From assembly GCA_030411725.1 (NCBI GenBank), contig MU839840.1, forward strand, positions 62,001-126,000: a stretch of 64,000 nucleotides of DNA. The letters run 5' to 3'. The notes below the pieces were generated by a model. That model worked only from the letters and a program-made list of their open reading frames with translations, was not told where the DNA came from and made no database searches. The position numbers and the translations under genes are program-made. Below, piece by piece: positions 10,017 to 20,953 of this stretch. Each line of letters starts with the position of its first letter. Positions within the stretch are counted from its first letter, which is position 1. Origin of the DNA: Echria macrotheca. Lineage: Eukaryota; Ascomycota; Sordariomycetes; Sordariales; Schizotheciaceae.

Positions 10017-13000
10017 ATGGAACAGCCGCAGCTCACACCCGTAACATCAGGAACCCCCTACAAGAATCCGCAAACCTTTCAGTGCCCCGAATTCCGGCTC
10101 ATTCCCATAAATGACGACTCCCGGAAAGCTTTGCAACTTCCTCAGAACAAACACCGCTTGATACAACTTGAGGGCGGTGATTCGGCTTTCTGCCTCGCCT
10201 TTGACGACCCCAGGAGGAACGAATTCGGGATCGGGGGCAATATTGAGTCCTTGGGAGACGGCCTTTTTCTACCGGACAAGAGTATCGATGCCTCCTTCAG
10301 GATTGTCCGCGAAACCGGCGCGGTTCTATTGTGCGACCATTCGGAAAACGGCACTGCCCGCACGACAGTCAGTTACACTGCTACGGATCCGGCTCTGGGA
10401 TTAAGCAATCACGTCAATATTGACGATACCACAAAATCTATCCTGTTAGCGAGAGGAATAAATCCTTTCTTGTCGTTAGGAGAAGATGTCGATTTCCAAT
10501 TCAGGGTCCACTGGATATGTGACGGCATGTCTGCTTTTTTCAATTCCGAGGTGCCTTACACTTTGGGGCCAAGAAAGTCCGAAGTTAAACGGTACGTGAA
10601 GGGGAAGAGGATCGGCTCTGGAAGGTCCAGCACCGTTTTTTCGGCTCTGGACATTACAACGGGTACGCTTCTCGCGGTGAAAGTTTTCCATTACCAGAGC
10701 TTGAGCTTGACCCGGCGGTCTGCGCTGCCGAAGTTTATATCCACCTTTCAGTCTTCAATTCGGCATGTAAGTGAGCGTCTATCAGACATCATCATCTCGA
10801 TTTTGCGAAGTTTGCTAACAGCTAGGGCTTCTTAGGACCATATTCTCCAGATAATAGGAAGCGCAGGAGCCAGACCCGATCTGAGTTGGGCCGAAATATT
10901 TCTCCCTCTGAAACCAGGCAACCTTGCAACTTTAGCCCAAGGTTCCACTGAGGATGAATGTGGAGAGATTGCGGAAACCATGCTGCAGCAGATGCTATCA
11001 GCACTGGACTGCCTTACGCGTAATGGATTCATTCACCGAGATCTGAAACCCGAAAACATTCTGTGGGACGAAGCGTCAAAGAGTCCGACTAAGTACAATT
11101 TCTGGCTTACGGATATCGGCCAGGGAATTTCAGCTTCGGGTGGCCGCACCGACGTCTCTGTTGCCGCGTGGGAACCCTTTTCTGCTCCGGAAGTCTACCA
11201 CGGACCAGAGTGGGTGACAAAAAAAGCCGACATCTGGTCACTTTTCGCGACGTATGCCTGGGTCCGCAACCCCGAGCATTTCCGTGGAGACTGTCAACGA
11301 ATGAGTTCTCCCGAAATACATCGACGCATCCATAAATTGTCGAGGCGAGGCGAATTCTCAAGGATTAGACGAATGGCAGAACTGGACCCGAATAGACGGC
11401 CTTCCTCGAGAGAATTACTGGACCTTCTCAATGCCGGTGATGTTGGTTCTTTCACAGATCTTGAAAACGAAGGGTTACAACTTTACTCTGGAGACGACAT
11501 CGAAATGAGATATGGCAGCCTCCCCCTGAAACTTCCGTGGTACGAGTCCTTAGCAGAGGGAGACGGAGAAAACCTCTGGCTAGGCAACGAATCTAATCAC
11601 ATATCCGATGACGGGATCCCGCCTTATGAGCCGTACAGTTCCCCGATTCTCAGCCCATACCAGATGCCTGAGACCATCCCACTATCGCAATACACTGGCC
11701 AAGATACATTGTACCGCGTCCCAGATACAGGAAAGCACATGGACGCGCCAACGCCTGGAGGATCTGATGTTTGGGAGTCGCTGACTCTGTCAGATTCGAA
11801 GGACACCGCCAAGCCGTGGACGCCGAGCTTATCGACAAAAATTCATGGCGGGTCAACCAAAGCCGAGCGTAGACAGACGACTTCTGCTGGTAAAGGCAAG
11901 GAAAGTGAAATCACGGCACAACAAGGGTCTCTGACAAGCCGTGAGAAAGAGGCCGAATCGTCCTATCTCCCAAAAGGGCGAGGGACTCTTCAGGGAGCGA
12001 CGGGGGCCGCCGCCATGGAAACCACAACACCTGGACCAGATGAACATACACTGGAGCCGTACACCGGTATCACCAGTCATGCTGAAGAGAGTGGCAGAGG
12101 GGATGAAGGTGGGCAGGCGACACCAAGTCAGCTTCCTACGAACCCCTTCGAGGACGAGTTCGATATAGAGTCACTTGCGCCCACTACCGTCCTCGATCAA
12201 TATTCGTCAGTGCCGAGTATCTTTACCTCAGACGAGGATGCCTTCACTGTAGCCTCCTCTGCCTACTCGGACATTTTCCCCGGCCCTTCTACCATGGGGC
12301 TGCTTTTCGAGGAATTGTCCGATCTCCTCCTGACGCACAAGGACCTGCAGCCGTTATACCAGGAAGCTATTACCAGGATGAGCCAAGACAAATTCGAGGT
12401 CCACTTCCGTGGATTTTTCAGAGTGTTTGGGATGAACCTCAAGACAGAAGCCCGGAACCCAGTCCAGATCAAGGCCGCTGCTTTCGTTCGCCGTTCAGCA
12501 CGTCAGGTAGCAAAAAGGATTCGAGAAGAGGTCGCGCAGCCATGCCAGCCACCTGAGCCTGTTGGGCGAGCTGAACCCTCCAAGTCGAACACCGCCCCAG
12601 TTGTCAGAGGCCGCCAAATCAACCAATGGCTCGAGAATGTTTTGGCGCTCCCGCCTCGTCAAATCCCTACCCAGGCCGCTGAGCAACATGTACCCGAGCC
12701 ATATGTCCCCGAATCAAGTATCCCCGAACCAAACATCCCTGAAACACCCGAGGAGGAATCCGAGGAGGAAAACCAAAGCGATGACGACGGGGATCCGTTG
12801 CTGCTGGTGGAAATCAAGACGTTCTTGACGTCTTCGCGAGCATTTGGGCATCTTATGGACTCGATTCAGATATGGCTAAACCCAAAGGCGAACAGGGCAA
12901 AAAACACAGAATCAGATCCACAGATATCTCGGGAGTCTGTTCTAACAGTGGCTCAAGACCACGCCAAGGAACTGCGAGAAGTCCTAGCAGCAACAAAAGA

Positions 13001-14453
13001 GCCCACAGTGCCTATAGGAGTAGATGGTATTAAGGGAGAAGAGCGACGAGAAACCTTGGACGAGGAATCCCCAAGGATAGAGGGGCCATGGGTGGACAGA
13101 CTACCTGATCTCTCAGTAGCACCATTCATCGCCTTGCTCCGCGGGACATGGCTCACGGGTGTGGCTGGGTTCTCACGGGTATTCCGTTTCCTGCTGACCG
13201 GAGAGCCACCCCTCCCACCGGGGAAAACTAGGCTGAGATGGCAATGCGTAAGTGCAACACCCCCTCAGTTCAATCACGGCGCGCACACAATACCTCTAAC
13301 TATACCTACCGGACACAGTCATGTGGCAGAAACCTTCGGGGCGACTTTGACAACAAAAGCCCCAGTGCTTTAGCTGAACTCGAGAAGAAATTACAGCATT
13401 TGGGGAAACGATACAAAACCCACACTCCAACTGTCCCAGTCTCAGACCAAGGGGCGAGCGCACCACAAAACACGGTATCCACGGCAGGAACAGGTCTCCA
13501 GACAGCCCCCAGTACATCCAGAGACAGCCCAGTCGTCGTCGCGTCCCCAGCCACGCCACCTTCAGGGCTAGACGGCAGATCTAATCCGGGAACTAACGAT
13601 GCCGACAGCACGCAGACGGGCGAGCCATATGGACCGCATTCCGGTAAGGCCTACTTTGAGGTATGTGTCAACGTCGGAAAATACGCGATCCGACTGGCCG
13701 AGATCGAAGTATCGTCCGTCCGGAACGACGCCGAGTTCTTCGACAAGATCTGGAGCCGGTACAAGGATAGACGGGGGTCGCGGTTCAGGAGGTTGTTTAT
13801 GAAACCTCGAGATGTTCACTTCGTCTATGTAAGTCACCACAGTATATTTATCATGCACCATTTTCTACCCTCTGCGCTCCCCACTGAACCAGGTGCGTTT
13901 TCACTATCATCAAAGCTAACCCGAGGACCAGTTCGGGGTAAGAAATAGGTACCAAGCCGGCATCTACAAGAAACCCATCGAGATCCCGCCCGACGTCGAG
14001 GTCTTCTCGGAGCGCTACCACTACTACGAATGTCCCATCGATGTCCTCCCGCCCATGCCAGCCAACGTCTTCCTGCACTACCTCTCGTGTGCCACGGGCC
14101 GGACTTGGTTCCAGGAGATCCCCAGCGCGCACGGCGAGAGCTTCTTCTTCCAGCGGCTGCCCAAGAAGAAAGGGAATAGCATCTTTGACGAGCTCCGGGG
14201 CCAGGGAGATCCCAGGTTCCTCCGGACTGCTGCTGGCATTTCGTATGGCTGGGGCATCCATATCATCGAGGGACCGAATCACGCAGCACTCAGCCTGGCG
14301 CTGGGTTTTGGGATCCTGGTCAGCTTCCTGGTCTCGGTATCGGTCATTGGGATTGCCGAGACACAGGAACAGGGTTTTAGTGTGGGACAGTGGCTCATTG
14401 CTGTCGTTTCCTGCCTCATGGCGGCGCTGTACTCGAAACTGGTTGATGGCTAG
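10017..14453 (+). CDS. FHA-like / Ser-Thr protein kinase / C-terminal membrane-module fusion, 1397 aa
   Basis: Exons 10017-10766, 10836-13247, 13319-13828, 13932-14453; all junctions are phase 0 with GT-AG ends. Residues 30-190 look like an FHA-type beta domain. The kinase domain begins near 190: glycine loop GKRIGSGRSS, Lys in LAVKVF (222), catalytic HRDLKPEN (about 317), metal-binding motif TDIG instead of DFG (about 341), and APE-like SAPEVY, so activity is plausible. Residues 450-1150 are disordered, Pro/Glu-rich, with short PEP repeats near 900. The C-terminus holds a conserved-looking module (FFDKIWSRYKDRR, FGVRNRYQAGIYKKP, WGIHIIEGPN) followed by two membrane helices (about 1342-1365 and 1377-1393), so the protein is probably tail-anchored. 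I recall this C-terminal module from other Sordariomycete proteins with varied N-termini. Substrate unknown. It ends 41 bp from the convergent GST-like gene. Confidence 0.85.
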
Positions 14454-14494
14454 TCTGACCCCCAGGCAAACCTCAATGCCCATGCTCTACCAGG

Positions 14495-15257
14495 CTAGGC
14501 AGACGTCTCCGGCTGTTTCCGCGTCTCAACCCACCCGTTTTCAATACTGTACAGCTCCTTGACCTCCGGAACAGTGTCCAGAAGCCTCTTGTAGAACTTA
14601 ACAGCGACGGGAAACTCCTTCCGCATCTCCGCATCAACATAGACCATGAACCCATTATACAGCTGCCCACAAACCGCCAGATCCGCAATCGACGGCGCCT
14701 CCGTCCCCGCCAGCCACTTATCGCCCCTGTCCCTGACCGACTTCTCAATATACACCAGCCACCTCCTCAGCTCCCCATCGGCCTTCTCCTCCTTTTCTTT
14801 ATCGTAGGTCGCCCACGGCCCGAACCGCCACAGACAAAGCGTCGTCATGGTCGGTTCGAGGTGCTGATACGTAAACCAAAGCCACTGCTGCACGAGGGCG
14901 CGCTCGTGCGCCGTCGCGCCGAGGAGCTGCTCGCGCTTCCCCGGCTTCGGCGCCGTGTCGGCGATGTACAGCGCGATGGCGTTGGTCTCGGACAGGCAGA
15001 AGCCGTCGGCGCCCTCGAAGGTGGGCATCTTGCCTAGCGGGAACTTGGCCAGGTATTCCGGCGTCTTGTTGGTCACGCCGAAGGTGAAGTCTTCGGGGAT
15101 GGCGATTTCATGGCCTCCGATGGCGGCGGCGGCGAGGCCCTGCAATATAGGTTAGGTGTCTGGGGGGGATAAAAGTTTCAGGGGGGGGACATGCCAGACG
15201 CGCGCGCGGGTGGATGACGGGCTTGGTGAAGGTGTTGTAGGTGCCGAAGGGTGCCAT
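14495..15257 (-). CDS. Glutathione S-transferase-like protein (eEF1B-gamma type), 235 aa
   Basis: Two exons, 15257-15195 and 15139-14495. The second exon shows a GST fold: thioredoxin-like half with PLGKMPTFEGADG and the Ser/Glu-containing LSETNAIALYIAD, then the helical half with GDKWLAGTEAPSIADLA, the hallmark N-capping region of GST C-domains. It resembles the GST domain of elongation factor 1B-gamma but lacks the EF1G tail, as in many stand-alone fungal proteins. The first exon supplies the start MAPFGTYNTFTKP. The only phase-compatible intron uses a GC donor (CTG|GCATGT) and a standard AG acceptor. A GT donor at a neighbouring site shifts the frame into a stop. Probable role in detoxification or redox; substrate unknown. 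Confidence 0.8.
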
Positions 15258-15903
15258 GGTTAGAGATATGGGGATATAGTGCCAGTGTCGAATGAATGAA
15301 GGGATGGTGGATATCACCAAGGTAAAAAGCCCATTGGAACTGCGCCAAGCTTTGAATATTTATACTTGGCAACATCTCTGGATATACGGTTTACCCCTGA
15401 GAGAGACGCATAAGACGTGCAGCTACACGGGACAATAACGATTGTGATTGGTAAACGGGTATCCAGATTAGGCCGAACCCGAACATGTTTCACAAACTGT
15501 ATGGGTAGGTTCAACCAAGGCGGGCAGTTTAAAACCCCGCTGTTCTCCTCACGTGGACTCGATTCACACAGCTTAAGGCCCCGAGATTTCTAAGGAGATT
15601 TACGCGTAACCGGTTGGTCGGCTATCGGCTCCCTGTTATGGTGACGTTCTCCTCTTTCCCCTCACTGAGCTGTCTCAAAACCGTTTTATTGTGCTCTTGT
15701 GGAGAAATATTTTATATAAAAACTAGTAAGGGGTGCTGGCAGGACGGACCAGAATGGAGGATGTGATAGACCGGAGCCTTGCGGGCTACATATCCAAGGT
15801 AGTGTTCCAAATATTGCAGTCCCTTTGACAATCTGTCCAAAAGTACATAGCCGAAATGCAGTCCCAAGCCCGGCCATATGCACAACAAGTTGTGAAGTCT
15901 AAA
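15258..15903. other. Intergenic region, no gene seen
   Basis: Contains the promoter of the GST-like gene and the 3' region of the DUF6594 gene. No coding, repeat or RNA feature was recognised. Confidence 0.5.
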
Positions 15904-17000
15904 TCATGGAGTCGGTGGGGTATTGAGTTGCAGGAACACCACCAGGACAGCAGAGTATCTAATAGGCACAATGTCAGTTATCCGAAAGCAGTCAGTTCAG
16001 GGGGGCTAATGCGTCTTACCCAGCCGTGGCCGCCAGAATCTCGAATGGCCTCGAGACCGTGCCCCAGTTCAAAATGCCCAGAAACAGCATCAGGAAGGCT
16101 GTGATGATTCCCAGTTTGCCATCGAGGCTTCCAACCTTGGCCAGGATCCACAGCGGCGCAATCAACATAACCATGGCAGCGACGAAGATTGTCGTGGACG
16201 CAAGGACGTTCAAAGGGGCGTCGTCCACGAGTGTGGTAGTGTGGATCCGTCCGGCGAGGTCTTGACTTCGACGTTTGGACGACTTGTTGAGAAACCTGGC
16301 TGACGGAATGATTATCGCCTGTTCCACCCAGCGTCGAAGAGGTGCTTTCTGGCTTGGCGATGCAGAGATGAGATCCGAGCATCCGAGGAATTCCGTCTCC
16401 TTGCTGTCGATCGGGTGATTCCTGTTGGACAGCCACCTAGTGATATGCCCTACGGTTGCTTTTGGGGCTTCTGGGGAAGTTTTTAGACGCAGGTGTTCGC
16501 AGAGCAGCCGATCTAATGTAAGAGCCCGTTAGTTTCCCGTCATTATCCATGATTTGTTTGCGCGAAAGCACCGTACCGTATTCCACCAACGCGTTTGAAA
16601 TCTGTCCAAAGATGAGATCCTTTCTTTCACTGACGTCCTCTCGTACCGACCCGTTATCCACGTCCTCTGCATTTCGTGCGCTTAGTTGCTGATCTAACGT
16701 GTCCAGCTGCTCCTCCATACTGGATATTCGAGCTTGATGGTACAACAGCACTCTGGTGTGTAATCGATCAAATCTGCGGATGGCAAAAAAGTCATCGTCG
16801 GATGACATGAACTTGGCGAAGTCTTTGTACCCGATGTATTTCCTATCTCAATCTTAGCAAGTGTTTTGAAGGGCACTCAAACTGTCCTTATGTTGGGCGG
16901 TTTACCATGGCTTCTCATCCAGCTCTTCTTGCGTCAATCTCTCTGACTCGATATCTGGAGTCGGCGGCGACATTTTACCCTCGGAGGGATCTGGCGCCAT
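15904..17000 (-). CDS. DUF6594 family membrane protein, 302 aa
   Basis: Exons 17000-16906, 16842-16577, 16512-16020, 15958-15904, with phases 2, 1, 2 that close perfectly. The N-terminal half carries the family features: YIGYKDFAKFMSSDDDFFAI, the FDRLHTRVLLYHQAR helix and a coiled coil with a variable loop. After a basic stretch come VDDAPLNVLASTTIF and at least two or three membrane helices (about residues 215-300), ending in the family motif SRPFEILAATAGYSAVL. DUF6594 proteins are common and often multicopy in Pezizomycotina; their function is unknown, and some sit near HET or secondary-metabolism genes. The start is the ATG at 17000; the upstream open frame begins only with GTG and runs through a T19 tract. 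Confidence 0.88.
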
Positions 17001-17404
17001 AGTGAAATGACAGTCGCCTTCCACAATCAGTGTGGTCTCCAGGGCTTTGCAGTGTTGTCGGGAAGGCTCTGGGAGGCCTCCGTCGCTGCTGCCTGAATAT
17101 ATGCGCTTTTTTTTTTTTTTTTTTTGGATACCCCAAGGTTTCGACCAATCCAGCGTGAACACACAACAGATGCATAAATTCTACCCAATTACATCACAGT
17201 CCTAACCAAGGCGCTCTAAATTCCAGAGGCATCACTTCCATTAGGCTGAATGACCCTCATCCTCTTATGTTCTCAGAAGGTGGTCCGTTGGCTCCAATCC
17301 GTTCCAGTTCAACACCCAGAAAGACACACCTCCACAATATCAGGAGCACATTGATTGCTTCCCGGGTGTATTACCTGCCTACCGTAGGCGCGTAGGTGAT
17401 CATC
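17001..17404. promoter_or_regulatory. Divergent promoter region with T19 tract
   Basis: 404 bp between the starts of two divergent genes. The only visible element is the T19 homopolymer at 17107-17125. Confidence 0.5.
17107..17125. repeat. Poly(T) homopolymer, 19 T
   Basis: T19 on the plus strand, about 110 bp upstream of the DUF6594 start. Poly(dA:dT) tracts are common nucleosome-excluding promoter elements in fungi; that role here is inferred. Confidence 0.85.
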
Positions 17405-18234
17405 ATGGTGATTTTTGCTAAAGACGTAAGTTTTTATGGTGCACTAAGTCTTTGTTTTCTCGCTCTACTGCTCATTCAACACACGAGAAGCCCAATCTGA
17501 CACCGATTATATGTGCGTAGAAACGCGAGCGGAAAAGAACCGGGTCTGAGGAGGAGGATAGCACCCGAGCTTCGTCCATTGCTTCGTCCATTGCCAACTC
17601 ATCCAGCCGACGCCAACCCCCCGTCGACGCCGGAGGTGAAGGGTCGCGGCCAACCAGGCCGCAGGTTCCGCTCCCACGACCAGGAACGAGCCGAGGTATC
17701 GGTAATTCCTTAATTTCCAACTCCTCGTCTACTACGGAATACCTTAACAGCGATCCCTTCCCGCCATTCTATGGCCCCTTAACCCCGGGATTTTCCCCTA
17801 GCCGGAACTCGAATGAGCTGCAGCCGTCAATCGTTGCAGGCCACAACTGGAGTCTCCCAACCGTACAGCCAGACCGCTCTGGACCGGTGGGTTTCGCGGG
17901 AGTAGGAAATTATGTGTCCACAACACTCGGAGGGCCAAACCTCACGTGGCAAGAGCACGTTGAGGCCGCACAGCACCAGTGGCTCGAACAAACTGCCTCA
18001 CAGCACCAACCGCCTGCGCTCGAACCGGGGAACTACCCAGCTCCGTTTGATCCGTTTCAGTCATACGGAGTTGGTTCATGGGCGGGGGGACCGGAAGAGG
18101 CTTTCACTTCCGCGGGCGTACAGTTGGAAGAATATGGGGAATATGGGGTAGAAATCCCGGGAGAAGAAGAGGAAGAGGGAGCGCCGACAGCAGAGCCATC
18201 GCCATGGCGCGGAATAGATAGAAGACAGCGATAG
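17405..18234 (+). CDS. Orphan low-complexity protein, about 244 aa
   Basis: Proposed exons 17405-17425 and 17521-18234, joined in phase 0 by a GTAAGT donor and a GTAG acceptor with a CTGAC branch point. An in-frame TAG sits at the acceptor itself, so an upstream exon is required. The ATG at 17405 follows an in-frame stop. The product starts MVIFAKD, then a basic KRERKRTGSEEED segment, Ser/Arg-rich and Pro/Gly-rich stretches, and a Glu-rich C-terminus. A 12-bp tandem repeat (17569-17592) encodes two Ala-Ser-Ser-Ile units. No recognised domain, signal peptide or membrane helix. The open frame of 714 nt is good evidence of coding; the 21-nt first exon is the weak part. Confidence 0.5.
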
Positions 18235-18534
18235 AGGACTCGTTAGGAGCATTGGCTGTAGCTCCAGTAAGGTGGTCAGTCGATTGACGGTAGGAGCAAT
18301 GACTCCTGGTGAACAGGAGAATAACTGAACGAGAAATACCAGAAAATAGGGGTGTCGGTATTCGGAGGTCAGACAGGTAGGTACCTGGTATCTACCTACT
18401 TAGTTTTATGCGACGAGCATTGGAATTGTTCTTAGATTGTACTTTACAATACTTGTGCAAGTCCCTACAAAACAAATCGCATGACACCTCAGATACTTCA
18501 TTTATATCCACATCATCACCTTATCATCCCCGCC
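18235..18534. other. Convergent intergenic region, no gene seen
   Basis: 300 bp between the 3' ends of the orphan gene and the P450. Nothing beyond presumed terminators. Confidence 0.4.
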
Positions 18535-20313
18535 TCACTTCTCCCTCTTGTTAAACCGAATCCAGAAATCCTTGGACAAGAAGGTAACCGGATCCCTCAA
18601 CTTGAGCGGCTGCGCGTTATTCACAATAGCGATATCATATCGTCGGAAAACCTGCCCGGGTCAGAATCAGCACAAAACCCAGACAACACAGACACAGCAG
18701 TCAACAAACATACCTCAACAAAGAACTTGAGCAGCTCCATCCAAGCAATCTGCTTCCCGAGACAAACATACTTCCCCGAGCTAAACACCAAATCCACAGC
18801 CGCCGCCATCTCGTCAAACTTCTCCGGTCCGGCCTCAAGCCACCGCTCGGGCCGAAAGATGTCATAGTCATCCCCCCAGATGCGCGGGAGCTTCCCGATG
18901 CTCGACAAGTTCTGGCCGACTTCGGTCCCGGGCGGGAGGTAGTATCCGTGCATCGTGTCGCCGCCGGGGGGTACTTCTTTCGTGAACAGGCCGGCCGAGG
19001 GCGGCCACAGCCGCAGGGCCTCGCGGATGATGGCCTGGGCGTAGGGGAGCGTCTTGGCGTCGGCGAAGGTGATGATGGAGTCGTCGGCGGCGTCGCGGGC
19101 GGCGTAGAAGGCGTCGATTTCGGCCTGGAGCTTGGCGTAGGCGAGCGGGGTGGTCAGGGTGGAGAGGAGGGCCATGCGGAGGGCTACCGATGTTGTTTCG
19201 GAGCCGGCCACGCTGGGTTGGTCAGTGAATTCTCCTCATAAAACGTCTGTTGGGTATGTAGCGTACGCAAGCGTGATGCATTCTTGAACGACATCCTCGG
19301 GTTCGACGCCGTTCCTGAGGTAGGCCCTGATAAGGTCGTGCTCAGAGTTTGGATCGCCCGGCTCGAGCCGTTTCTGGACCTCGTCGCTTGCAAATCTGCC
19401 AGTGTCAGTGTTTGGAATGTGAAAGAGTGAGGACGCCTACTTCATCAAGACGCCAAACCCAACCTTGTCACCCGAGCCGGGCATCATTAGTCTCATGGGC
19501 CACGCATGCATCACGTGTACAAGCCATGGCAGGGTGCCGAGCACGCCGAACATGGGTGTCATGGACTCTGTAATCTCGAGGTACTTCTCGACGTCGCCAT
19601 CCTTTTTGAGGAAGCCGAACGGGCGGCCGAATGTCACGCTGGTCACGACATCGAGTGTGTAAAACTGAGCACGGTGGCCAAAATCCATCGGACGAAAATC
19701 GCCCGGCGACGAGACATACTTGCGCTCGACGAGATCGAGAAACGAGCGGACTTGGCTGTCGACGCGGGTCTCCATCACCGACAGCCCCTGGCCTGCCCAC
19801 TGTTTTGTTCACTTGTTAGCACTATAATGGAACACGGAGATACGAAAAGAAAAGAGAAAAACGCACAGCCGGCAACAACTTCGTCTTCCTCTCCTTGCGA
19901 CTCTCATTGTCGCGCATAGCAATGCACGAATATCTCTCCAGATCCCAGCGCGAGAACTCAAACCACAGCCCCTTTGTGAAATTGGCCTTGACCGAGCACA
20001 CGCGCCGCATGGTCTCGGGGTCATTGTAGACAACCACATTCGGCTGGACGCGCACCAGCGGGCCGTACTTCCTCGTCAGATTGTACGTGTACGTCGTGAT
20101 GTCCTCCTTGAAGCAGTGGTACGTCATGACCAGCGGCGTGATCGAGTTGAGGAACGGGCCGGGGATGTGTCGCAGCCGCCACCAGGCGCGGAACGTCTGG
20201 ATGGTGAACAAGACAAGAACCACGGCGATGGCGGTCCCCACGGCCCCGCGCGGGGTTGATACCACATCGCGGAGCCGGGTGAGAAGCTCGTCGGCGCGGG
20301 CTGTCTCGAGCAT
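18535..20313 (-). CDS. Cytochrome P450 monooxygenase, 516 aa
   Basis: Exons 20313-19867, 19799-19441, 19395-19267, 19212-18714, 18651-18535; four introns, frame closes throughout. N-terminal ER anchor at about residues 24-45, followed by the Pro-rich hinge RHIPGPF. I-helix oxygen-binding motif AGSETTS (about 313), K-helix ExxR as EALR, and heme-binding loop FSSGKYVCLG with the axial Cys. The C-terminus ends NKREK. Overall it resembles the pisatin-demethylase/benzoate-hydroxylase-like group of fungal P450s. It needs a cytochrome P450 reductase, which is not in this window. Substrate unknown. No polyketide synthase, NRPS or terpene cyclase is nearby, so this is not obviously part of a biosynthetic cluster. 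Confidence 0.92.
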
Positions 20314-20953
20314 TTTGCGGCAATGTCGAAGGGCTCTCCTCCGAGTGCGACACAGGTGGCGGACAGTACCGACTCGTCGGGTTCGAGCGGTTCTTATCCG
20401 TCAGCTCGGGGCGGGGAAGGTCTTAAAGAGGCTGGGCGGTTGTTGAATAGGGCATGGTGTCGTGAAGATCCTCGCTGTGTGATTCGGTCCCAGACCCTGT
20501 AGGCCTGCTCTCTTCTGGCTCGGTAACCGACGCAGAGGTGTGGATGCTGCTGCCGTCCCCTGCCGTTGGCCAATCCCGCGACGCCGTGAACCTGCGAGCG
20601 GGGAAGACATTGCAGTTGTGGATCGGTGGGAGCGACAAATCGGGCACGGTTATGTGCCGTTACTGCATGAGTCTACATAAATCGCTTTTCGTCTTCACCG
20701 GCACACCGGGACAGGGGAGCTCACGTGGAGGCGGTTCTCTCTTGCTTCTGCATCCTCATCACGTACAGAGAGATTTCATTGGTCCATTTTTCGGGCACAG
20801 TTTCTGCCTAGACACAAGGCAGTTGTGCCCGATTCCAGGACAACAGCATTCATTTCGCGCCAACACATCACTCACACATACTCTTCGAGACTTTGTCCCA
20901 AAACAGGATCGATACAGCCTTTCAAAGTTGTCTGAAGCATCCACGCCCTCGAC
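20314..20953. promoter_or_regulatory. Divergent promoter region of P450 and HET genes
   Basis: 640 bp between two divergent start codons. No coding or repeat feature is supported. Confidence 0.5.

Noticed and set aside
18235..20953. Secondary-metabolite cluster around the P450
   Set aside because: No backbone synthase, transporter or pathway regulator is present nearby.
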